Assembly (NCBI GenBank): GCA_041667545.1 | Contig: JBAYES010000002.1 | Location: 32,001 to 96,000 of the forward strand | Length of the DNA: 64,000 nucleotides | Origin: SLID01 sp041667545 | Lineage (GTDB): Bacteria; Omnitrophota; Gorgyraeia; Tantalellales; Tantalellaceae | Direction of reading: 5' to 3' | In this document: in pieces, positions 1 through 9,700 of the stretch | How the letters are laid out: each line of letters opens with the position of its first letter | Position numbering within the stretch: the stretch's first letter is position 1 | Notes under the pieces: generated by a model | Told to the model about the DNA's origin: nothing | Databases searched by the model: none | Seen by the model: the letters and a program-made list of their open reading frames with translations, nothing else | Translations under genes and position numbers: made by a program

Positions 1-3000
1 TATATTGAACCGGTGACCCCGGAAACCGTGGCTAAAGTAATAGAAAAAGAACGTCCTGACGCTTTACTGCCTACGCTTGGCGGGCAGACCGGGCTTAATA
101 CGGCAATGAAATTGTATGAAACGAAAGTGCTCGAAAAATTCAATGTTAAGATGATAGGGGCAGATTACGACGTTATAAAAAAAGCGGAAGACCGGGAGAT
201 TTTTAAAGAGGCCATGGTGAAGATAGGCCTGGATGTGCCGCTGAGCCGTATAGCGCGCAGTATGTCTGAAGCCATGGCCGCGTCATCGGAAATGGGTTTT
301 CCCGTTATCGTGAGGCCAAGCTTTACGCTTGGAGGGACAGGCGGAGGGATAGCCCGTAACGAAAAAGAGTTCAGGGATATAGTGTCGGTGGGACTTCGTA
401 ACAGTATGACAAGCGAGGTGCTTATAGAAGAATCCATCCTGGGCTGGAAGGAATATGAGCTCGAACTTATGCGCGATGAGAAAGATAATGTGGTAGTCGT
501 ATGTTCCATAGAGAATCTCGATCCCATGGGAGTTCATACGGGAGACAGCATAACGGTAGCCCCTCAGCAAACGCTTTCCGACAGAGAATACCAGAAAATG
601 CGCACAGCAAGCATAGAAGTAATGAGGGAAATAGGGGTAAGGACGGGAGGGTCCAACGTGCAATTTGCCGTTGACCCCGCGAGCGGCAGAATGGTGGTAA
701 TAGAAATGAACCCGAGGGTTTCGCGTTCATCGGCACTTGCCAGCAAAGCTACGGGATTCCCCATAGCGAAGTTTGCCGCCAAGCTCGCCGTGGGATATAC
801 GCTTGATGAAATATCCAACGATATAACAAGGACCACCCCGGCTTGTTTTGAGCCTACGCTCGATTATTGCGTGGTGAAGATACCGAGGTTCACTTTCGAG
901 AAATTTAAACTTGCCGATACAACTCTGGGGATCTCCATGAAATCTGTCGGTGAGACCATGGCCATAGGAAGGACATTCAAAGAAGCGCTTCAAAAAGGTT
1001 TGAGAGGCCTTGAAACGGGAAAAGCCGGGCTGGACTGGTCGCCAAAAGATATGCCGCGGGGAGAGGACGATCTTGACAAATTCCTGGAGCGTCCCAATGC
1101 CGAGAGGATCTATCATTTGAAAGAAGCTTTTAACAGAGGTTACACCGTTGAAAAGGTATTCGCGCTCTCGAAAATAGATCCGTGGTTTCTGAGGAATATA
1201 AGAGATATGGCCGTTTTTGAGAAAGAACTCCGCAATTTTTTGAAACCCGGATCCCTTGAAGATATTACAAAAGGCGATGAGATATCTGAAATGGTCCGTG
1301 AAGCAAAAAGGCATGGGTTTAGCGATAAACAGCTCTCGATAATGGCGGGAGTTCAAGAAAATGTGTTCAGAGAGGCCCGTAAGGAAGCGGGCATAATTCC
1401 CGTTTATAAGCTTGTCGATACGTGTTCTGCGGAATTCGAGTCCTATACTCCGTATTTTTATTCCTGTTACGATGATGAATGCGAGGCTCTGCGGTCGGAT
1501 AGGAAAAAGATAATGATACTCGGAGGGGGGCCTAACAGGATAGGGCAGGGAATAGAGTTCGATTACTGCTGCTGCCACGCTTCTTTCGCGCTTAAAGAAA
1601 TGGGTTTTGAGACAATAATGGTGAACTCGAACCCCGAGACTGTATCAACCGATTACGATACGTCCGATAAACTGTATTTTGAGCCGCTTACATTTGAAGA
1701 CGTAATGAACATAATAGACGCCGAAAGGCCCGATGGGGTTATAGTTCAGTTCGGAGGGCAGACACCTTTGAACCTCGCCCAGAAACTTATGGACCATGGT
1801 GTCCCCATAATAGGCACTTCGGTTAAGTCTATCGCTCTCGCCGAAGACAGGGAAAAATTCAAGGCATTGCTGAATACACTGAAGCTTAAACAGCCGGCTA
1901 ACGATACGGCGAATTCCCCGGAAGAAGCGGCCGGGAAGGCCGGGACTATCGGGTATCCGGTTGTGGTAAGGCCGTCTTATGTTCTTGGCGGAAGAGCCAT
2001 GAGAATAGTTTATGATGAAGGCTCTCTTGAGGAATTCATGCGGGAAGCCGTGGATGTTTCTCCGGGGCATCCGGTACTGCTCGATAAATTCCTCCAGAAC
2101 GCCATAGAGGTGGATGTTGACGCTGTTTCAGACGGCAAAAAGGTTATTGTAGCCGGCATAATGGAACATATAGAAGAAGCCGGGATACATTCGGGGGATT
2201 CGGCCTGTGTGCTTCCGCCGCATACCATATCCGATGAGGTGGTCGCGGAAATAAAACGGCAGACGGAGCTTTTGGCCACGGGCCTTGAGATCAAGGGCCT
2301 GATGAATGTCCAATTCGCCGTTCAGGGCCGGGAAGTATACATTCTTGAGGTTAACCCCAGGGCTTCACGAACCGTGCCTTTCGTTTCAAAGACCCTGGGC
2401 ATTCCTCTCGCCAAAGTTGCGGCTAAAATAATGGCCGGAGCTTTCCTTGAAGACATTTCTGTCCCTGAAGATCCGATGAGAGGAGTAACGTATACAAGCG
2501 TAAAAGAATCGGTCCTGCCGTTCTCGAGATTTTCAGGCGTAGACATACTTTTGGGCCCCGAGATGATGTCTACGGGAGAGGTCATGGGTATATCGGAAGG
2601 TTTTGGTACTGCCTTCGCCAAGGCCCAGTCGGGAGCGGGCTGTATTCTTCCGGCCCGTGGAAAGGTCTTTATTTCAGTACAGGATGCCGATAAGAGAAAT
2701 ATAGTTTTTATAGCGAAGAAACTTAAAGACATGGGTTTTAAAATAGTAGCTACCAGCGGGACCGCAAAAATATTGAAAAATAACAATATAAGCGTTGAGG
2801 TCCTGCAAAAAATGCACGAAGGGTCTCCTAACGTGCTTGACGCGATCGAGAACGGAGATATAGCGCTTATAGTCAATACTACCTGCGGAAAGGAACCGCA
2901 TAAAGACGGGGCGGTGATACGTTCCACCGCCGTGACAAGGGGAATACCGTGCATTACTACTTTGGCGGGGGCGCAGGCTTCCATAAACGGAATGGAATCA

Positions 3001-3066
3001 ATGATATCCGGAGAGGAAACAGTTAAGTCCATACAGGAATATTATGAAACTATCTCGGGGAGATAA
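1..3066 (+). CDS. carB: Carbamoyl-phosphate synthase large subunit, 5' end cut by window
   Basis: Makes carbamoyl phosphate from bicarbonate, ammonia delivered by CarA, and two ATP, feeding pyrimidine and arginine synthesis in the cytoplasm. The frame is open to the first base (YIEPVTPETV), so about 70 N-terminal residues lie outside the window; a GTG at 13 is not the real start. Two tandem ATP-grasp halves are visible: GGTGGGIAR and NPRVSRSSALASKATGFP in the first, VLGGRAMRIVYDEG and NPRASRTVPFVSKT in the second. An MGS-like allosteric domain occupies the last ~140 residues. The 3' end overlaps purF by 23 bases, so the two are probably co-transcribed. Identification is secure. Confidence 0.97.
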   Translation, partial: YIEPVTPETVAKVIEKERPDALLPTLGGQTGLNTAMKLYETKVLEKFNVKMIGADYDVIKKAEDREIFKEAMVKIGLDVPLSRIARSMSEAMAASSEMGFPVIVRPSFTLGGTGGGIARNEKEFRDIVSVGLRNSMTSEVLIEESILGWKEYELELMRDEKDNVVVVCSIENLDPMGVHTGDSITVAPQQTLSDREYQKMRTASIEVMREIGVRTGGSNVQFAVDPASGRMVVIEMNPRVSRSSALASKATGFPIAKFAAKLAVGYTLDEISNDITRTTPACFEPTLDYCVVKIPRFTFEKFKLADTTLGISMKSVGETMAIGRTFKEALQKGLRGLETGKAGLDWSPKDMPRGEDDLDKFLERPNAERIYHLKEAFNRGYTVEKVFALSKIDPWFLRNIRDMAVFEKELRNFLKPGSLEDITKGDEISEMVREAKRHGFSDKQLSIMAGVQENVFREARKEAGIIPVYKLVDTCSAEFESYTPYFYSCYDDECEALRSDRKKIMILGGGPNRIGQGIEFDYCCCHASFALKEMGFETIMVNSNPETVSTDYDTSDKLYFEPLTFEDVMNIIDAERPDGVIVQFGGQTPLNLAQKLMDHGVPIIGTSVKSIALAEDREKFKALLNTLKLKQPANDTANSPEEAAGKAGTIGYPVVVRPSYVLGGRAMRIVYDEGSLEEFMREAVDVSPGHPVLLDKFLQNAIEVDVDAVSDGKKVIVAGIMEHIEEAGIHSGDSACVLPPHTISDEVVAEIKRQTELLATGLEIKGLMNVQFAVQGREVYILEVNPRASRTVPFVSKTLGIPLAKVAAKIMAGAFLEDISVPEDPMRGVTYTSVKESVLPFSRFSGVDILLGPEMMSTGEVMGISEGFGTAFAKAQSGAGCILPARGKVFISVQDADKRNIVFIAKKLKDMGFKIVATSGTAKILKNNNISVEVLQKMHEGSPNVLDAIENGDIALIVNTTCGKEPHKDGAVIRSTAVTRGIPCITTLAGAQASINGMESMISGEETVKSIQEYYETISGR

Positions 3067-4438
3067 AAAAGAATATTGCGGGATCTTCGGAATATCAGGA
3101 CATGATATGGCCGTTGATCTTACTTATCTCGGCCTGTATTCCCTCCAGCACCGCGGGGAGGAGTCATGCGGTATAGCGGTTTCATCCGGGAGGAATATTA
3201 AGCAGATAACGGGGATGGGTCTGGTCCCGGAAGTTCTCGCCCCTAAGAAGCTGAAGGGGCTCAAGGGTCGTACAGCAATAGGGCATGTAAGATATTCAAC
3301 TACAGGTTCGAGCATATTACGTAATGCCCAACCCTTTCTCATAAACCACAGCAAGTTCTCCGTATCCATCGCCCATAATGGGAACCTTACAAACGCTGAA
3401 AAATTGCGGCGCTGCATGGAAAAAGACGGGTCTATTTTTCAAAGTACCATGGATTCAGAGATAATACTCCACCTCATGGTAAGATCCGAAAAAAAGACTT
3501 TCGAAGACAGGATCATTGATGCCATATCGCAATGCGAGGGGGCTTTCAGTTTACTTTTTCTTTGTGAAGGGAAGATCGTGGGGGTAAGGGACCCTTACGG
3601 ATTCAGGCCGCTTTGTATAGGAAGGAAAGGTTCTTCATATGTGCTGGCCAGCGAAACATGTTCTTTGGACATTATTGACGCTGAATATTTAAGGGACGTA
3701 GAGCCGGGAGAAATAGTGGTGATAGACCCATCCGGGATAAAGAGCATAAAGCCTTTCGATAAAAAAAGACCCGCCCAATGCGTTTTCGAATTCATATATT
3801 TTTCAAGGCCCGACAGTATTATCTTTGGCGACAGTGTGTACAGGGTGAGAAAGGACCTGGGAAGGCAGCTGGCTCGTGAGTTTCCCGTTCCCGCTGATAT
3901 GGTCATATCTATTCCGGATTCCGGGAATTACGCGGCTTTAGGTTATTCCGAAGAGAGCGGGCTGCCTTTTGAGTTCGGAATTGTCAGGAACCATTATATC
4001 GGGCGCACATTTATACAGCCGTCACCCGAGATGAGAAGGCATGGTGTTAAAATAAAGCTCAACCCGATAAGGTCTGTCCTTAAAGGAAAACGAGTTGTGG
4101 TAGTGGAAGATTCCATAGTAAGAGGAACGACTACAAGCGGACGTGTGAAAGAGATACGTGAGGCGGGAGCCAGCGAGATACATATGCGCATAAGCTGCCC
4201 GCCCATAAAATACCCTTGTTTCTACGGCATAGATTTTCCGTCGCGAAAAGAGCTCATAGCTAATGAGTTCGGGGACATCGACGAAATAGCCCGGGAAATA
4301 GGAGTAGACAGTCTAAAATATTTGAGCATGGAGGGGATGTTGTCGGCTATAGGGGACGATATCTTCTGCGCGGCTTGTTTTAACGGGGTTTATCCGTCAA
4401 AAATAAAAAAGAAAGCGATGAAACAGGCATTTGAGTGA
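3044..4438 (+). CDS. purF: Amidophosphoribosyltransferase
   Basis: Catalyses the first committed step of purine synthesis, PRPP plus glutamine to phosphoribosylamine. The 464-residue protein has an 11-residue propeptide before the nucleophile Cys12 (EY|CGIFGI), so maturation by propeptide removal is expected. The N-terminal class II glutamine amidotransferase domain is followed by a phosphoribosyltransferase domain with the PRPP loop VVVVEDSIVRGTTTSG. Four cysteines in the places used by the Bacillus-type enzyme (RPAQC, YPCFYG, FCAACF) suggest an oxygen-sensitive [4Fe-4S] cluster, consistent with an anaerobic host. The start lies inside carB, which indicates translational coupling. Confidence 0.96.
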   Translation: MKLSRGDKKEYCGIFGISGHDMAVDLTYLGLYSLQHRGEESCGIAVSSGRNIKQITGMGLVPEVLAPKKLKGLKGRTAIGHVRYSTTGSSILRNAQPFLINHSKFSVSIAHNGNLTNAEKLRRCMEKDGSIFQSTMDSEIILHLMVRSEKKTFEDRIIDAISQCEGAFSLLFLCEGKIVGVRDPYGFRPLCIGRKGSSYVLASETCSLDIIDAEYLRDVEPGEIVVIDPSGIKSIKPFDKKRPAQCVFEFIYFSRPDSIIFGDSVYRVRKDLGRQLAREFPVPADMVISIPDSGNYAALGYSEESGLPFEFGIVRNHYIGRTFIQPSPEMRRHGVKIKLNPIRSVLKGKRVVVVEDSIVRGTTTSGRVKEIREAGASEIHMRISCPPIKYPCFYGIDFPSRKELIANEFGDIDEIAREIGVDSLKYLSMEGMLSAIGDDIFCAACFNGVYPSKIKKKAMKQAFE

Positions 4439-4462
4439 GATCTCATCGCGCGGAAGGTGAAA

Positions 4463-6067
4463 ATGGCAAAGTACATATACGTTACGGGAGGGGTTGTATC
4501 AAGCCTGGGAAAGGGTATAGCGTCGGCCTCCATAGGAAAGATATTGGAATGGGCGGGGTACAGCGTTTCAATAGTTAAATGCGATCCGTATATAAACGTG
4601 GATCCCGGGACCATGAACCCATATCAGCATGGGGAGGTCTATGTAACTGATGACGGCGCAGAGACCGATCTTGATCTAGGGCATTATTATCGCTACACGC
4701 GTTCGCTCCTTTCTAAAATAAACAATGTGACCACGGGTAAGGTGTATCAAAACGTCATAAACAAAGAGCGACGGGGAGATTTTTTAGGGGATACGGTCCA
4801 GGTCATACCGCATATTACCAATGAGATAAAATCTCAGATACGCCAAGTTGAGAGGGAACACAAGTCGGATATTATCCTTGTTGAGATCGGAGGGACCGCG
4901 GGAGATATCGAAAGCCTTCCTTTTCTGGAAGCCATAAGGCAGATGAAGAACGAGCTCCCATCGGATGGTTCGGTGAATATACACCTCACGCTTCTGCCCT
5001 TTATAAGATCCGCCGGAGAGGTAAAAACCAAGCCCACACAGCATTCCGTAGGAAAGTTGAGAGAAATAGGAATACAACCCGAGATACTAATGGTCAGGAC
5101 TGAAAAACCGCTTGATAGGTCTTCACGATCGAAAATATCCCTTTTCTGTAACGTCAGAGAGAGATGTGTTATAGAGGCAAGGGATGTCGATGATATATAC
5201 GAGATACCGCTGAAATTCAAAGAAAGCGGTCTTGACGGCATAATAATGAAGTTCCTGAACATCAAGAAAAAAAGGTCTTATAGTGATCCAAAATGGCGCA
5301 AAATTGTAAGCGTCTCGAAACAGGTAAAGAAAAAGGTAAAGATCGGCATAGTCGGAAAATACATAACTTTGCAGGACGCGTATAAGTCCATAGACGAGTC
5401 CCTCAGGCATGCCGCTATAGCGAACGGTTTAAAGCTTGATCTTGTAAAGATAGAATCGGATGACCTTGATAAAGCGGGCAATAGCCGCTTGAAAAAGATA
5501 TTTTCCGGAGTTTCCGGAATACTTGTTCCGGGTGGTTTTGGAACGAGGGGAATAGAGGGTAAAATGGCCGCGGTGAGATACGCCAGGGAGAATGCCGTGC
5601 CGTATTTTGGTATATGTCTCGGAATGCAGGTAGCCGTAATAGAATTCGCCAGGAACGTATGCGGACTTAAAGGAGCGTACTCTACCGAGTTTGACGATAA
5701 AACTCCTTATCCTGTGATCTCTCTTCTTTCGGAGCAGAAAGATGTTGAGGATATGGGAGGAACAATGAGGCTGGGAGCGTACAGATGCGATCTTGCCGGA
5801 GGAAGCCGGGCGAGAAGGGCGTATAAGTCCGGCTTTGTCATGGAAAGACATAGGCATCGTTATGAGTTTAACGGAAAGTACAAAGAAATTTTCAAAGATA
5901 AAGGTATGCGATTTAGCGGGATACACCCTAAGGGTAAACTTGTAGAGATAGTTGAAATTGAGGAGCACCCCTGGTTCGTAGCCGTACAATTTCACCCCGA
6001 GTTCAGATCCCGCCCCGATGAACCACATCCCTTATTCAGGGACTTTATCGCCGCCGCGGGAAAATGA
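4463..6067 (+). CDS. pyrG: CTP synthase
   Basis: Aminates UTP to CTP using glutamine and ATP. The 534-residue protein has the synthetase domain (YVTGGVVSSLGKGI; CDPYINVDPGTM) and a C-terminal class I glutamine amidotransferase domain with nucleophile Cys in GICLGMQ and the His/Glu pair in FHPEF. I chose ATG 4463 over the in-frame GTG 4457 because GGAAGG at 4452-4457 is a well-placed ribosome site 5 bases before it and MAKYIYVTGG is the usual N-terminus. It follows purF by 24 bases, closing a carB-purF-pyrG nucleotide cluster. A nitrogen-gene leader starts just downstream. Confidence 0.97.
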   Translation: MAKYIYVTGGVVSSLGKGIASASIGKILEWAGYSVSIVKCDPYINVDPGTMNPYQHGEVYVTDDGAETDLDLGHYYRYTRSLLSKINNVTTGKVYQNVINKERRGDFLGDTVQVIPHITNEIKSQIRQVEREHKSDIILVEIGGTAGDIESLPFLEAIRQMKNELPSDGSVNIHLTLLPFIRSAGEVKTKPTQHSVGKLREIGIQPEILMVRTEKPLDRSSRSKISLFCNVRERCVIEARDVDDIYEIPLKFKESGLDGIIMKFLNIKKKRSYSDPKWRKIVSVSKQVKKKVKIGIVGKYITLQDAYKSIDESLRHAAIANGLKLDLVKIESDDLDKAGNSRLKKIFSGVSGILVPGGFGTRGIEGKMAAVRYARENAVPYFGICLGMQVAVIEFARNVCGLKGAYSTEFDDKTPYPVISLLSEQKDVEDMGGTMRLGAYRCDLAGGSRARRAYKSGFVMERHRHRYEFNGKYKEIFKDKGMRFSGIHPKGKLVEIVEIEEHPWFVAVQFHPEFRSRPDEPHPLFRDFIAAAGK

Positions 6068-6104
6068 CATTAAAGTAGACCCGAGCATGTTGCTAAAATT
6101 TTCA

Positions 6105-6134
6105 TTGACAGAATGTGCTCGAGGGTGTTAAAAT
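6105..6134 (+). promoter_or_regulatory. Sigma-70-type promoter of the nitrogen leader
   Basis: TTGACA at 6105-6110 and TAAAAT at 6129-6134 are separated by 18 bases. Predicted initiation near 6141 would begin the transcript almost at the first hexaloop hairpin of the leader. Confidence 0.7.
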
Positions 6135-6140
6135 TATTTA

Positions 6141-6201
6141 GACAAAGAAGTTGATCGAAGGCTATGAGGCCCCCGGATTTGTAGAAGGGGGCTTTTATTT
6201 T
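6141..6201 (+). promoter_or_regulatory. Attenuator 1: hexaloop hairpins overlapping an intrinsic terminator
   Basis: A weak hairpin GAC-AAAGAA-GTT (6141-6152) is followed by GGC-TATGAG-GCC (6160-6171). The 3' arm of the second hairpin, GCC 6169-6171, is also the start of the terminator arm GCCCCC (6169-6174), which pairs with GGGGGC (6187-6192) before TTTTATTTT. The upstream hairpin and the terminator are therefore mutually exclusive. Two hexaloops with G at position 4, next to a terminator, is the layout of RNA sites bound by ANTAR antiterminators. The second loop has T, not the usual A, at position 1. Seen: hairpins and overlap. Inferred: ANTAR control. Confidence 0.6.
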
Positions 6202-6218
6202 GTGGCCGATCTATAACA

Positions 6219-6269
6219 GGCAAAGATGCCCTTTCAGGATCGAAAGATTTCTGTGAGGGCGTTTTTTTT
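6219..6269 (+). promoter_or_regulatory. Attenuator 2: AAAGAT hexaloop hairpin overlapping a second terminator
   Basis: GGC-AAAGAT-GCC (6219-6230) has A at loop position 1 and G at position 4. Its 3' arm shares bases with the terminator arm GCCCT (6228-6232), which pairs with AGGGC (6256-6260) before eight T residues (6262-6269). It lies in tandem with attenuator 1, so two successive decision points control read-through into the Fis-type gene and probably gltB. Confidence 0.62.
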
Positions 6270-6364
6270 GAGATAAGATGCACATTTTGGAGGCAAAAAC
6301 TGCACAAGCAGGGGTTATTGTTCGATAAGATACCAGATATAGTGAACCCCTCCGGAGAGTTGTA

Positions 6365-6577
6365 ATGGAAAAACTGGACAGGATGCTCCTTACTATCGGG
6401 AGAGGCAAAGTGTATAATAGGATAATTGCTGAAACAGAAAAAGAACTTATAGAGGCAGCTCTGATGAAGGCATTCGGGAACCAGTCAATAGCATCAAAAA
6501 TACTCGGGATTAACAGGAATACCATGAGGGCAAAGATAAGGAAACTAAATATAGATCCCGCGAACTTCAGGATATAG
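6365..6577 (+). CDS. Small Fis-type helix-turn-helix protein
   Basis: A 70-residue protein that is almost entirely a Fis/NtrC-type HTH_8 domain: ELIEAALMKAFGNQSIASKILGIN is the first part and NRNTMRAKIRKLNI the recognition helix. It has no receiver or AAA+ domain. GGAGAG lies just upstream of the ATG. Its position between the attenuator leader and gltBD suggests a role as a DNA-binding accessory regulator of nitrogen genes, but that is inference. It could also be a general Fis-like nucleoid protein. Confidence 0.75.
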   Translation: MEKLDRMLLTIGRGKVYNRIIAETEKELIEAALMKAFGNQSIASKILGINRNTMRAKIRKLNIDPANFRI

Positions 6578-6583
6578 GGATCC

Positions 6584-6757
6584 AGGGACGGTTCTCATTT
6601 TGAACCTACACCTGTCCCTATGTTTTGGGGGACAGGTGTAGGTTCAAGGAAAGGACAGGTGTAGGTTCAAGGAAAGGACAGGTGTAGGTTCAAGTTGGGG
6701 ACAGGTGTAGGTTCAAATCGAGGGACGGGTGTAGGATTAGATTCAGAACCGTCCCTG
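6584..6757. repeat. Family E: 23-bp-period tandem repeat inside a large inverted repeat
   Basis: The 18-base unit GGACAGGTGTAGGTTCAA occurs at 6630, 6653, 6676 and 6699, with a decayed fifth copy near 6723, giving a strict 23-base period. One inverted copy lies at 6601-6618. Outer arms GGGACGGTTCT (6584 on) and AGAACCGTCCC (6745 on) enclose the array, so the whole block can fold on itself. Similar short inverted GGGACA-type repeats occur at 20323-20365, 38632, 41616 and 59029. It resembles REP-type repeats linked to RAYT transposases, but no such gene is in the window. Confidence 0.85.
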
Positions 6758-6769
6758 AACCGGAGTGAT

Positions 6770-9700
6770 ATGAGAGGACATTTTCCTGAAAAACAAGGTT
6801 TGTATGATCCGGCTTTTGAGAAAGATAGCTGCGGGGTGGGGTTTGTCTGCGATATGAAGGGCAGAAAGTCCCATGATGTTATCAGTAAGGGGCTGGAAGT
6901 GCTTGAAAGGATGGGCCACAGGGGCGCGGTAGGGGCCGACCCGAGAACCGGTGACGGCGCCGGCATTCTTATTCAAATACCACACGGGTTTTTTGTAAAG
7001 AGGTTACGGGAGCAAGGACTGTCTCTCCCCGACCCCGGAGAATATGGCGCGGGGCTTATTTTTATGCCGCGGGATCCGGATTGCAGAAAAAGATGTGAGA
7101 CCATTCTGCAGGACGAGATACTTAGGGAAGGGCAGATCTTTCTTGGGTGGAGAGATGTTCCCGTGGATGAATCCATGATAGGGGAAGTTGCGAAGAGCAA
7201 GCAGCCGGTAATTAAACAGATCTTTATAGGCAGGGGAGGATCTTGCCGCGACCAGGGATCTTTTGAACGTAAACTTTATGTCATAAGGAAAGTGGCGGAA
7301 AAAAAGGTGAGTTCTTCCGACATCCCCGGAAAAGATTTCTTCTATATAACGGATCTTTCCTCGAAAAAGATAACTTATAAAGGGCTGCTCATGCCGGAAC
7401 AAGTTCCGGAATATTTTCCGGATCTTAAGGATGAGGACACGGTAAGCGCTCTTGCTCTTGTACATTCCAGGTATAGTACCAACACTTTTCCCACCTGGGA
7501 TCTTGCCCAGCCATTCAGGTATCTTGCCCATAACGGGGAGATAAATACACTTAGAGGTAACATAAACTGGTTTCGTTCGGGAGAGAGGCTTCTGGCTTCT
7601 TCCCTTTTTGGGAACGATATCGCCAAAATAAAACCTGTAATAGTAGAAGGCGGAAGCGATTCGGCATCCATAGATAATGTGCTGGAACTCCTGGTGCTGG
7701 GGGGAAGGTCTTTGCCGCATGCTTTGATGATGCTTGTTCCGGAAGCGTGGGAACATAATGCCGGGATGAAAAAAGAGATCCGGGATTTTTATGCCTATCA
7801 CGCTTGTATTATGGAGCCATGGGATGGACCGGCGGCCATAGCCTTTACAGACGGGACAGATATCGGCGCTCTTCTCGACAGGAACGGTCTAAGGCCCGCC
7901 AGATATCTTATAACCCGAGATGATCTTGTTGTGATGTCTTCAGAAGTGGGAGTTCTTGACCTGGATCCTGCCGAAATAAAATATTCGAGCAGGCTTGAGC
8001 CCGGAAAGATATTGTTCATAGATACTGCCAGGCAAAGGGTAGTTAGCGATGATGAGATAAAAAATGAGCTTTCCGCGAAGAAACCTTATGGCGAATGGCT
8101 GAATGAAAACCTTGTGGGATTAGAGGATCTGCCTTCGGCCGTGGTCACGTCAAAGAGAACATCTGATGTTTTTAAAATGCTCAGATGTTTCGGATATTCC
8201 AGGGAAGATCTTAATGCTATCCTCAAGCCCATGGCCGAGGAGGGCAAGGAACCTGTGGGGTCGATGGGGAATGATTCTCCGCATGCTTTTCTTTCAAAAA
8301 GGCCGCAGCTTGTTTTCGATCATTTCAAACAACTTTTCGCGCAGGTGACCAACCCGGCCATAGATCCCATAAGAGAAGACATTGTCATGAGTATGGAAAC
8401 ATTTGCCGGAACAGGAAGTAATATCCTGACGGAAAGTCCGGATCATTGCCGTAAGCTGAGTATCCCGGACCCCATATTGACCAATAGCGGCCTTGACAAA
8501 ATAAAATATGTTAACACCGAAGGGTTTAAGACTAAGACCGTTCATATGTTCTTTGACCCCGTGCGTGAAGGTGATTTTGTAAAAGCTCTGGAGCGAATAT
8601 GTTATGAGGGAGCTTATGCCGTTGAGGAGGGATATAACTTTCTTGTGCTGAGCGACAGGGGCGTAAACTCGGAGAAAGCCGTGCTGCCTTCTCTTCTTGC
8701 GTTAAGCGCTCTTCACCAGCATCTTGTCTCAATGTCCATACGTACACAGATAAGCATAATTGTGGAAAGCGCCGAACCCAGAGAAGTAAATCACTTTGCT
8801 CTTCTTCTGGCTTATGGAGCTGACGCGATCAATCCCTATCTTGCTTATGAAGCCATAGAAGAAATGACCCGGAGCGGTAAGTTATCTTGCGGTAAGGAGA
8901 AAGCGGTAGAGAATTATCGTAAGGCGGTGGGGGGAGGTATACTAAAAATACTTTCAAAGATGGGAATATCTACTCTGCGCAGTTACAAGGGCGCGCAGAT
9001 ATTCGAGGCATTAGGGCTCGGGAAAGAGTTGGTGGATGCCTATTTCACAAATACCGTATCCCGTATAGGGGGAGTAGGCCTGGAGGGAATAAGAAAAGAC
9101 GCGGTCTTACGGCACGAAGCCGCTTTTTCCGGGTTTGCGGACGGAGGCTACACGGCTTTAGATACCGGAGGGATATATCAGTGGAAACGCGACGGTGAGT
9201 TCCATTTGTGGAATCCCGAAAGCATAGCTCTTTTGCAGGATTCCGTAAGAAAAGGCAGCTACGATGTATACAAAAAATTTGCCGCTCTCATAGACGATCA
9301 GTCTGAAAATCCCACAACTATAAGAAGTCTTTTCAGTTTTGTGGAAAGAAGATCGATACCCATAGAAGAAGTGGAGCCTGTGGAAAATATACTCAGAAGA
9401 TTTGCCACAGGAGCCATGAGTTACGGATCCATAAGCCGGAACGCCCATGAGACCATAGCTATCGCCATGAACCGCATAAAGGGGAAGTCAAATACAGGAG
9501 AAGGGGGAGAGGATCCCGCGAGGTTCGTTCCTCTTCCTAACGGGGATTCCCGGAAAAGCGCGATAAAACAGGTTGCCTCCGGAAGGTTCGGAGTTACGGC
9601 TAATTATCTGATAAACGCCGACGAGATACAGATAAAAATATCGCAGGGAGCGAAGCCGGGAGAGGGAGGCCAGCTTCCCGGGCATAAAGTAAGCGCTATT

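Noticed and set aside
727..1578. Minus-strand open frame of 283 codons opposite carB
   Set aside because: A shadow of a well-conserved gene on the other strand, with no recognisable domain.
2322..3032. Minus-strand open frame of 236 codons opposite carB
   Set aside because: Composition mirrors the carB codons and there is no start signal or domain.
6630..6716. Regularly spaced direct repeats that could suggest a CRISPR array
   Set aside because: Units are 18 bases with 5-base gaps and no spacers of useful length, and no cas genes are nearby. It is a tandem repeat.
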